DNA of 64,000 bases from Holophagae bacterium (GTDB lineage: Bacteria; Acidobacteriota; Holophagae; Acanthopleuribacterales; Acanthopleuribacteraceae). Positions 47,901 through 53,430 of this stretch are shown here, in pieces. How positions within the stretch are numbered: the stretch's first letter is position 1; each line of letters begins with the position of its first letter. The notes under the pieces were generated by a model. The model was given only the letters and a program-made list of their open reading frames with translations. It had not been told where the DNA came from and did no database searches. The position numbers were made by a program, and so were the translations under genes. The stretch lies in contig JAUIFE010000025.1 of NCBI GenBank assembly GCA_030429565.1, positions 54,970 through 118,969 on the forward strand, given 5' to 3'.

Positions 47901-50900
47901 CGTCACCGTCGACCCGCAACGTCGCCACCCTTTCGCTCAGGCGCCGTTGGGCCAATGTTTCGTTGGTGATCAGCAAGTGGGCGCGCGCATCTTCGACCAT
48001 CAAGCGCAGGCGTGCGTCCGGGTAATCGGGATCAAGCAGCAAAAAGGCACCACCCACCTCGAGCACCGCGAGCACGGCCGCGACCAGCTCCGCTGACCGG
48101 GGCAAAAACACACCGATCACGGCTTCGGCGGGCGGTGCGGTGGCGGCCAAGCGCGCCGCGAGTTTATCGACCGCCGCCGCCAAGTCGCGATAACTTTGGT
48201 GCCGCTGCGCCGCGTCGGCTGGGAATAACAATGCGGCGGCGTCCGGTGTCCGCGCCGCCTGTGCTCGGAACAGTTCGGCGAGGTGCCCGCTGACCGCCGC
48301 GTGGCCTTTGGGCGCTAACAGCGCTTGCTGTTCGGCCGCGCTCAGCGCCGCTAAGCGATGGGGCGGCAAGCTCGGCTGTTCGGCCATGGCTGTCAGCAAC
48401 GCCGTGAATGCCGTCAGCATGGCCGGCCCGGCGCCCGGCACGTCGGCGCACCATTGCAGTTGTAGGTTAAGCTGATCGCCGTCGCGGGTCGCCACCAGGG
48501 TTAGTGGTAAACCGGTGTGTTCAACGTAACGCAGGTCGGTGAGGCGCATATCGTCACTCGCTTGAATGGCGGCGGCTTCGGGAAAATTGCGCACGATTAA
48601 AAGGTTATCGAAGAGACGTCGGTCGCCTGGCAGGTCGCACCAGTGGCGAATGGTGCCCAAGGAGACGGGTGGCAGGGCTTGGCGTTCGCCGTGTTGCCGC
48701 TGGAGCGCTTGCAACCACTGCCGCGTATCGCCGCCTTGCTTGCAGCGAATTCGAACCGGTGCGCTGTAAATAAACAGACCGATCATGCGTTCGGCGTCGG
48801 GTAAGGCCGCCGGGCGGTGGGCCGACACCGTTCCAAAGACCACGTCGTTGCTGTTGCGGTAACGGGCGTTGACCAAAGCCCAAGCGCCGCTGAGCAGCGT
48901 GAACAACGTCAAACCCTGGGTGCGCGCCAAGGCCTCGATCGCCGCGACCGGCATCTGTAACAGGCTTTCGTTAACCGCGCATTGCTCACCGTGGGCGGGG
49001 CTCAGGCCGTCATATCCGGCTAGGTGGTTTTGCCACCAAGCGCGCGCCTGCGCTTGGTCCGCATTGGCCAACAGGTCGTTGTAACGGGCGTAGTTCGGTG
49101 GCTGCGGCAATGTCGGCGCCGTTTGTTCGGTTTCGGCACGGTACAGGGCGCTTAATTCGCGGAACAATAGCGGCAGCGACCAGCCGTCGAGTAAAGCCTG
49201 GTGGTAGGTCCACACGAATATCGGTGTTTCGGCTTCAATCAGGGCAAAGCGCATCAGCGGTGCTTGGCTCAGGTCGAACGGGCGCGCGCGGTCTGCCGCT
49301 AAAAAGTCGTCCAACGCCACCTGGAAGTTGGGGCCGGCCGGCAAGGTTGGGTATTGCCAAACCGGGTCGGCGCGGTGCGGTAGCAGGCGGTACGGTTGGC
49401 CGTCCTCATCTTGAGCGAAGGTCGTGCGCAGTGGTTGATGGCGTTGGATCACCTGCGACCAAGCCCGTTCAAAGGCGGCCGCATCGAAACGACCTTGCAG
49501 CTTGCAGCAGGCTTGTCGCAGGGTTTGCGTGCCGCCCGTGTCGCCGTCGACAAACAACATGCCCGCCTGCATCGGCGTGAGCGCGACCCGCGCCGGCGTG
49601 TTGCGACGCGCCAACGCCGGATCCAGCGGCCTGGCCGGCGTGCTTTGGTCGTTCAAGGCTTTGAGGTGGTCCGCGAAACCCTTGGCATAGCGATCGGCAT
49701 CTTGTTTTTTGAGGTGACGGCCGTCGTAGAACCAGGTGACGTGCAGGCGGTTGGCCGCAAAACCGGCGCGCACGTGCAGGCGCTGCTGATCGAAATGTTC
49801 GGGTTCCGCCATGGCGTCAACGTCGTCGACCCAAGCAAAGGAAACCGGTGCTTCGGCCCGTTGTGCGGCCAGACGACTGCAGGTCTCGCAGGGCGGTGCT
49901 TGCAAGCGTTCGGTGACGGCGGCCAAACACGCCGTTGGCATATGGCGGTGTTCGGTGCGGTAGGGGAGGTCGACCGGTAGGTCGCGATCCGGCGTGTCGG
50001 CAAGGTCGAGGCGCAGGTAACTGCCGGGCACGGCCACCGTGCGTAACAGGGCCGTCACCACCGCCGCGCGTGCATCCGCTTGATCGCGGCGGTCGGCGGG
50101 CAAATCGCTGAGTAAGCGGCCTGGCCGGCCTGGTTCCGCGTCGGCGTCTTCGCCGAACGCCGGTTCCAATTCCCGAGTGGTGCCACAAGCCGCGGCCGCG
50201 CAGGTCGACGCGCCGTCCGTGATGCGTTGTGCCAACTCGGCCACGGTTTGGTAGCGGAAGACGTCGTTTTGCGTCAGGTACAAACCCTGTTGCGCCGCCC
50301 TAGCAGCCAGGCGTACCGCCGTCAACGAATCGCCGCCCAGGCTGAAAAAGTTGTCGTGAATGCCAACGTTGTCGCGCTGTAGCAGGTCGGCCCACAGGGC
50401 AACCAAGCGTCGTTCATGCGCATGACGCGGCGCCGTGATTTGCGTCGGCTTGGGCCAGGGCAAGGCTGCCAGCGCATGTTGGTCGACCTTGCCGTGGGCC
50501 GTCAGCGGTACCTCTTGCAGCGGCGCGAAATGGCTCGGAATCATGGTGTGTGGCAAAAACTGGTTGAGGTGGGCGCGCAGCTCGGCCGCGTCTGGTGCGC
50601 TCCGGCCGTGGTAGCTGTAACGCACACCCAGTTGCGGTCGTTCGCCCGCGATTACCGCGACGCCGGCCCAGTCGATGCGCGGGTGGCGGCGCAGGGCGGC
50701 TTCGATTTCGCCCGGTTCAATGCGGTATCCGGCGATTTTGAGTTGGCGACCGCGCCGGTCGAGGAACACCAGCTCGCCGTAGCCGCCGTCGGCAGCCACG
50801 CGGTAAACGACGCGGTCGCCGCTGCGGTACATGCGTGCGCCGGGTTCGTCGCTAAACGGATCGGGGACGAAGGCGGCGGCGGTGGCGGCCGGTTGACCGT

Positions 50901-53430
50901 CGTAGCCCCGCGCCAAACCGGCGCCGCCGATGTAGAGTTCGCCGGCAATCCCCGGCGGCGTCGGCCGGCCAAAACGGTCGAGCACGTACAGGCGCGTGTT
51001 GGCGATGGGTGAACCGATGGGCACCGCGCCCTCAATCGCGTCAGCCGGTTGAACAGCGTGCACGCTGCAGCCAACCGTGGTTTCGGTGGGTCCGTATTCA
51101 TTGTAAAAAACCGCGTGTGGCAGTGCTTCGCGCCAGCGTTGCAGCGGCGCCGCGTGCAGCGCTTCACCGCCCAGAATAACCGTGCGGGTCCGCGGTTGCG
51201 GCGGTGGATTCTCGTTGAGGCACAGGTTGAGGTGTGCCGGTGTCAGCTTGACGACGGCGTGGTTGTGAAAAAGTTGTTGTTTGAGCCGTTCAATTTCATC
51301 GCCTTCCGCGAAGAGCGCAACCGTGGCGCCGGCCACCAAGGGCCCGAGCAGGCTGGTCAAGGTGGCGTCGAAGCTAAGCGGTCCGTGCAAGGGCACGCTC
51401 ACGCCGGGCTCAATGCTGTAGGCGGCAACGGCCCAATCGAGGTAATGCGCCAGGGCGCCGTGCTCGATGGCGACACCTTTGGGCGTGCCGGTGCTACCCG
51501 AGGTAAAGAGGACGTAGGCTAGGTGGCGCGGATCATCTTGGTGTTGCGGCGTCAATGGTTCCGGTCCCGATTGATCGAGGTCGCATGTCGGCGGTGCGCC
51601 GGCGGGTAGATCGGTGGCGTTCCCCTGAACGAGGATGCATTGCGGTGTGGCCGCATCCAACAACACCTGTTTTCGCGCGACGGGTTGCTCCGGATCGAGG
51701 ACGACCCAAGCCGCGCCTGCTTTGGCGACAGCCAGCACCGCGACCAGCAGCGCCGGCGAGCGGTTCAAATGCAGCGCGACGCGGGTTTCCGGGCCGATAC
51801 CCGCCGCGACCAATCGTCCAGCCAGGGCCTCGGCCTCTCGATTCAGCCGGCCGTAACTGATTTCAGCGCCGTGGTGATCGATCACCGCCGGCGCCGTCGG
51901 CGTTTGCCGTGCCCAATGCTCGAAACGACGATGGAAAGGGCTGCGACCCAGCGCGTGGCGCGGTCCTTGGGCGCGCGCCAACCAATTTTGCTGTTGGGGC
52001 CGACTCAGGAAGCTGCGTTGACTGAGTCGGGTCGTGACCGGTTCGGCGAGCAGGCGCGTCCATTGCGCCGCCATGTTGTTCATGGTGGCCGCGCGGAACA
52101 ATTCGGGTTTGTAAATCAAATCGCCACACAGGCGGCCGTCTTCTTCGTGCAGCATTAGCGTTAAATCGAATCGTGCCGATTCGTGCGGGGTGGCGCGACG
52201 AGTGACGCGTAAGCCGGGCAAATCGAGACCCATCGTCGGCGCGTTGTGCAAGACCAGCATGACCTGGACCAGCGGCGTCGCGCCGGCATCGCGCACCGGG
52301 TTGATGGCTTCGACCACTTGTTCAAACGGCACGTTGTGGGTCAGGCCCGCGATCATTTGCCGTTGCATTTGCGCCGTTATGGCCGCTATGTCGGGATCGC
52401 CGTTGAGATCGGCGCGCAAAACCAAGGTGTTGATGAAAAAACCGATCAGGCGTTCGTCGTCCGCGTGTTCGCGATTGGCGACCGTGGTGCCGAAGGCGAT
52501 GTCGCGGCTGTCGGCGTAGCGGCCGAGCAGGTCGGCGAAGTGAGCCGCCAGCACACAGAATAAGGTGCTGTGCAGGCCGGCGGCGCTGCGCTTCAGTGCC
52601 CCCGTGAGCTCGCGTGAGAGGCTGATCGGAACCGACGCGCCGCGCCCATCGGAGCGCGTCGGCCGCGGGTAGTCCCAGGGCAAGCGCAGCAGCGGTTCCA
52701 AGCCGGCGAGTTGTTTTTGCCAGTAAGCCAAGGCCGGCCCGCGATCCCGAGCGGCGGCCGCAACGGCATGGTCGCGATACTGACGCGGCAGCGGCGTTAA
52801 ATCAAGCGTTTGGCCTGCCGCCAAGGCGCGGTAGTTCGTCCCCAGTTCCGCTAAAAAGACCGCCGCCGACCAGGCATCGGCAATCATGTGGTGCAGACTG
52901 ATCACCAACAAATGGTGTTGCCCCGACCCAATCAGAACCGCCCGCAGTAGTGGCCCCGTAGCCAGGTTAAAAGGATCATTTAGAGCGAGTTGGACATGCG
53001 TGCCGTCGTCTTTGACGACCTGCTGAATCCTAACCGCCGCGGTTGCTTCCACCACCGCCACCGGGGCGCCCTCTACTTCTGGATAGCGGGTACGCAAAAT
53101 TTCATGGCGGCTGCAGACCGCATTGAGCGCTTGCTGAAGATGATCGAGGCTGAGCCGACCGTCCAGTTCCAAGACCAGCGCTTCGTTGTACACGGCACGG
53201 TTGCTTTCGAAGCGGTCTGCCAGCCACAACGCCCGTTGCGCCGGCGCGAGCGGGGTGACCGCGCCTTGTTTTAGCGTGGCGATGAGCGCCGCCTTGTGTT
53301 CTTTGAGGCGGTTGCGCAAGGCCTCGTCCAAAGCGCCCTTGGGCGCGCGGTAACGCAGTTTGCCGGCGTCCAGCCATAGGCGAATGCCGCGTGAGGCCAG
53401 GTCGTCGAGGAGTTGGGTCATCGCGCTCAC
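35905..53430 (-). CDS. Five-module NRPS with N-methyltransferase and truncated E domain
   Basis: A 5841-residue protein. Approximate order: TubC-type docking (5-50); C1 (55-480, HHMIADA); A1 (500-1000); PCP1 (near 1032); truncated E-like segment (1072-1275); C2 (1278-1700); A2 (1725-2210); PCP2 (near 2257); C3 (2310-2740); A3 (2770-3250); PCP3 (near 3290); C4 (3355-3790, HHIIGDD); A4 (3810-4650) with an inserted N-methyltransferase (LEIGCGNG near 4325); PCP4 (near 4728); C5 (4790-5200); A5 (5230-5720); PCP5 (near 5775). Pocket codes read by hand: A1 DATKIGEVGK (Asn-like), A2 VDWTISLADK and A3 VDWLFSLGDK (beta-Ala-like, no Asp235), A4 DATKVGEVGK (Asn-like, N-methylated), A5 DPENWGVVTK (unknown). 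C2 has Gln1411 at the catalytic His. The tail ends EREEIEL. Confidence 0.95.
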   Translation of the reverse strand: MSAMTQLLDDLASRGIRLWLDAGKLRYRAPKGALDEALRNRLKEHKAALIATLKQGAVTPLAPAQRALWLADRFESNRAVYNEALVLELDGRLSLDHLQQALNAVCSRHEILRTRYPEVEGAPVAVVEATAAVRIQQVVKDDGTHVQLALNDPFNLATGPLLRAVLIGSGQHHLLVISLHHMIADAWSAAVFLAELGTNYRALAAGQTLDLTPLPRQYRDHAVAAAARDRGPALAYWQKQLAGLEPLLRLPWDYPRPTRSDGRGASVPISLSRELTGALKRSAAGLHSTLFCVLAAHFADLLGRYADSRDIAFGTTVANREHADDERLIGFFINTLVLRADLNGDPDIAAITAQMQRQMIAGLTHNVPFEQVVEAINPVRDAGATPLVQVMLVLHNAPTMGLDLPGLRVTRRATPHESARFDLTLMLHEEDGRLCGDLIYKPELFRAATMNNMAAQWTRLLAEPVTTRLSQRSFLSRPQQQNWLARAQGPRHALGRSPFHRRFEHWARQTPTAPAVIDHHGAEISYGRLNREAEALAGRLVAAGIGPETRVALHLNRSPALLVAVLAVAKAGAAWVVLDPEQPVARKQVLLDAATPQCILVQGNATDLPAGAPPTCDLDQSGPEPLTPQHQDDPRHLAYVLFTSGSTGTPKGVAIEHGALAHYLDWAVAAYSIEPGVSVPLHGPLSFDATLTSLLGPLVAGATVALFAEGDEIERLKQQLFHNHAVVKLTPAHLNLCLNENPPPQPRTRTVILGGEALHAAPLQRWREALPHAVFYNEYGPTETTVGCSVHAVQPADAIEGAVPIGSPIANTRLYVLDRFGRPTPPGIAGELYIGGAGLARGYDGQPAATAAAFVPDPFSDEPGARMYRSGDRVVYRVAADGGYGELVFLDRRGRQLKIAGYRIEPGEIEAALRRHPRIDWAGVAVIAGERPQLGVRYSYHGRSAPDAAELRAHLNQFLPHTMIPSHFAPLQEVPLTAHGKVDQHALAALPWPKPTQITAPRHAHERRLVALWADLLQRDNVGIHDNFFSLGGDSLTAVRLAARAAQQGLYLTQNDVFRYQTVAELAQRITDGASTCAAAACGTTRELEPAFGEDADAEPGRPGRLLSDLPADRRDQADARAAVVTALLRTVAVPGSYLRLDLADTPDRDLPVDLPYRTEHRHMPTACLAAVTERLQAPPCETCSRLAAQRAEAPVSFAWVDDVDAMAEPEHFDQQRLHVRAGFAANRLHVTWFYDGRHLKKQDADRYAKGFADHLKALNDQSTPARPLDPALARRNTPARVALTPMQAGMLFVDGDTGGTQTLRQACCKLQGRFDAAAFERAWSQVIQRHQPLRTTFAQDEDGQPYRLLPHRADPVWQYPTLPAGPNFQVALDDFLAADRARPFDLSQAPLMRFALIEAETPIFVWTYHQALLDGWSLPLLFRELSALYRAETEQTAPTLPQPPNYARYNDLLANADQAQARAWWQNHLAGYDGLSPAHGEQCAVNESLLQMPVAAIEALARTQGLTLFTLLSGAWALVNARYRNSNDVVFGTVSAHRPAALPDAERMIGLFIYSAPVRIRCKQGGDTRQWLQALQRQHGERQALPPVSLGTIRHWCDLPGDRRLFDNLLIVRNFPEAAAIQASDDMRLTDLRYVEHTGLPLTLVATRDGDQLNLQLQWCADVPGAGPAMLTAFTALLTAMAEQPSLPPHRLAALSAAEQQALLAPKGHAAVSGHLAELFRAQAARTPDAAALLFPADAAQRHQSYRDLAAAVDKLAARLAATAPPAEAVIGVFLPRSAELVAAVLAVLEVGGAFLLLDPDYPDARLRLMVEDARAHLLITNETLAQRRLSERVATLRVDGDGAGAAWRAVRDPAAAAYVIYTSGSSGRPKGIVAQHGAVVNRLAWMWRAFPFGENAVLCQKTALCFVDAVWELFGGLLQGVPTFYPDPACNRDPLRLLSQAEAAGVTRLTLVPSLLRVLVEDHGDLLRKTRIRTWISSGERLPADLAASWRAQVPAGTRLVNLYGSSEVSADVAVHEVLDDGPPADPLPIGRPIDGANCLILNEDGQIQPVGAPGLLHVAGAPLARAYWHDAARTAARFVPNPFPSNAADTRLFNTGDLARRNTDNSLTLLGRADDQVKIRGVRIALGELEQRLNAEDAVTACAVLALGRDEDTQLVAVVQSDKADAGRLRARLAQQLPSNMLPDRFVFLEQWPLTPNGKVDRQRLLELARRQDNERTEHPQPSQDPLSTAVAQAWSLILETAPPEPTADFFQCGGNSLKAMRLISWLRRFNQTELDVGDLFRHPRFADFAALARDRQRVSVPTTTPLTRTVGRNRFPLSTMQRRLWLLFQMEETGAAYHIHAGLDITGPLDGHRLRAAWTRLLEQHGALRTRFISGIEEPEQVLGAAADLIADPALYSEHDLTDDPQATSATQILTTARRTPFDLAARPPWRLRLLRLAPNRCHLHLTIHHLIADGWSLGVLFHDLFHHYTKPEAKAEARPDYGDYALWQRTQNHEPDRDYWGRQLAGLGPAATLVRDTPTRDHGYAGAVVVRRLDASTARALRGLCLRSGSTPFMLLEAVFAFLIGRYADSRDIAVGVPLANREPRETETMVGFFANTVVLRHQVQRNQSFTDWLQQTRTVALEAFAHGALPYEAVVAATRAERDADSPLFRVMFIMQNTPLRVPAVPDLTCTIADQPVDSAMFDLTLNVVADSDGYRLEWHNNRDLFTATHIASVATSFEHLLATVLAAPEQRLQAWQPPAAPLGTRMAYPDQATLPALFEKQVHQRGDQTALIDGDQHWSWSRLNRHANGIALRLQQLGVKPETPVAVCLQPGPSLVAALLGILKAGGAFLPLDAAYPRERLALMLDDAATPFLICDNDDLLAERKLTRLQPDTIDPYADNRNLPIHALNAATLIYTSGSSGRPKGVLGTHRATINRFAWMWRRFPFQPGERCARKTALSFVDAVWEILGPLLHGVPLVLLADERVRDAFDFVDDLAGHRVTRLLLVPSQLRFLLDSHADLATRLPHLRLWFCSGERLPRDLAEQFAAALPQARLVNLYGASEAAGDSSYAEVVVKGRVLGNGAAPIGRAIDNTSLHLDGDGTLPLGAVGEITIGGEGLARGYYRQPALTAAAFRPDPQAEMPGARRYHSGDLGRWVTGEAGQVQLHFQGRMAGRVKLRGVRIETGEIEAALKDQVTQAVVCAQDDHGETVLVAHLAGKGDGERVRATLRQRLPEVMVPRHILFHEALPLTPNGKIDRQALHSFQLPANERENAVAPRNQREQELAELWRGILHHAVDDVHANFFQLGGHSLAAMRLASAVRNQMALALPLRAVFTHPTIAEQAIYLDHQRPLEVVPALTSYGDGDAPLTFAQQRLWFLDQLEGRNASYNMPFAVVIEGDLDEAAVARTFAWLADRHLVLRTVFPSVDGVPVQRVVPGLAPSLERHDLRDQVPSDADEQHPLVRSHIQRVQRTPFDLSRDCLLRLALLRLGSKRRLLAGCLHHIIGDDWSVGVLIREFTAGYAAFSQGKPPALAPLALQFRDVAHHQQQQVPRFEETERWWRRHLADAPRLLELPTDRPRPAVQSFAGDQFFFTIDASLGCRLAQRCAEWSVTPFGVLRAVFALLLQRLSGVDDLVLGSPVAGRDWRETEGLIGFFANTLALRCDLGGNPGFADLVLREHDRLQAAFEQRDMPFERVVEALCPERDLGHAPLFQAAFILQNAPRADLHLDGMTLRFPKLHAATSKFDVSLFLSPQGAGYEAYFEYAVDLFDGDTLRRWAAYFTCLLDDALSRPACPLSHLRLAKAAPHDRFTAPAPVPPAWLPTRFAAVAAHYAEQAALVSAGGDTVSYAALEQAVNRLAARLRDSGIGSEDRIGVFLARSPAMVVACLAVARAGAAFVPLDPSLPVTRLKLILADATPRLLLCASTPPPDLAGTPHWVLDQPLREDALGAASPVPTGPVHGASAAYVLYTSGSTGRPKGVVISHDALADYLDEAVRCYRLAPACRVPLHGTFAFDATITALWAPLVAGATVCLVPEGREPEWLAEHLVDTYDLAKLTPAHLDLLAPRAAVKSARLRTLVVGGEILTPATTAPWREALPDVEIFNEYGPTEATVGCALYRVDGPAPNAARHPIGQAMRATRLLVLDDALNPCPVGVPGRLYIAGPCLARGYLGLPRLSAERFRPNPYAVADWDARMYDSGDRARVLADGNLEVLGRLDDQLKIRGYRIEPDEIAAWLRDQPGVGEAQVLAHGEGNDRRLAAYLTRTDADSGATEANLADWRQVFDSTYQQTVADPHLNLLGWTDSFTGLPIGEAAMREWVDAGVARIAAHQPRRILEIGCGNGLLLFRLAAHCARYVAADLSQQALNHVAEHLDDTLRDRVQLHHCAADALPDFAEQFDCIVLHSVVQYFPDIDYLTEVLRRAAGWLSPNGVIVVGDVRSLPLQRAFHSAVCLQRAPGSLRLDRLQARIRARIDDDPELVIDPAYFEAAAAEIDGLESAQTLLRRGTHPTEMNRYRYDAVLYATAPEVAGESATVWTPTTSINDLIAAAGAGVAVPNQRLQSDAALAELLAQAEAEDNVERLRRLMRAVTPSAAVDPQALWQAADDAGLTALLGPDSAPFHFRFSLNGRLPAGPASTARRFPDDYANQPTMAKQRQLWLAELRRAAKAALPTYMVPASWLVLDRFPLTANGKRDLRALPDPNLAAAVDAQAVAPRNAVETRIAAVWEELLGRPVGVTDHFFEIGGHSLMAARILARMATQFGAACSLQTFFQQPTVAGLAAAVEADQGQPQRPPIPVGKRPARLPLAPAQLRLWFLSRFAAAENAAAYHISFALRLRGALDLAALEAALNAVATRHESLRTRFVVVDEQPCQIIDSVAAIRLNLMTDADDGHINEAARRPFDLAEAPPHRFQLIRESDRQHLLIAVFHHLIFDGWSVAVFADELAAAYDRERAGNPHPAPPTLQYADYALWRQAQQTAETLADQIQTWLMRLTAYPTQISLPFDHARPATPSYRAEVHAFTVPAATCAALDQRGTLSGTTRFMTLQAVLALWLQRHGAGSRFLIGTPAAGRNHADLERQIGFFVNTLVLRCDLSGHPTFESLLQRTRVIALEAFEQGDLPFERLVEALQPQRDSQRTPLFQVMFALENAPAATVRLGDLELEPVPLPQTGVKFDLTLSFQEEGGLMVGRWIYDTDLFTAATVARFADRYLALLEACLAEPTRPLHKLTPQLPELRVPPCSRSAAPRQTPLELLADHADEHTLAPALIELDENGHVVHALSYLDIYFGVLHLGTLLQERGIGAEQPVAVDAGRGAASLIAMLSILDIGAVYVPLEPAWPAARLKAVLAATRPVLIINRTDTTLCVTDHGIPTLTLAPDGEPPPLGVKPRPAKTLTRSAAVMMPTSGTSGRPKVVVVERETLFRHATRFSQTHLRRDDRVLQYASLGFDPALEQILGTIAAGACLVQRSDAPWGVAELQRTLDEQQVTVANLPTALWRAWQEHHPAPASLRLLWVGGEAMPAAYAQRAAATPALYNVYGPTEATVTATAYRVPQEPHAQAGFGRVPIGHALPGRQAYVLDDHGRLQLVGVPGRLFLGGEGLARGYRDQPRATAAAFVPDPFSGRAGARLYDTGDLAQRDADGTITLLGRADGQIKRRGYRLECGEIEHVLAGHAAVADALVGEFKQDADRRDLVAWLRLKPHATMPTTTELHAFLAQQLPAYMIPTAFAEVADWPRNANGKINRNALPRPDQVAVTEHVPPRNPREAFLCDLWADLLQQETVGIHDDFFALGGHSLLATRVVSRLQHQYQIEPPLRVLFENPTVAQLAAWLSAVTATRTLSATDTDPDDPEREEIEL

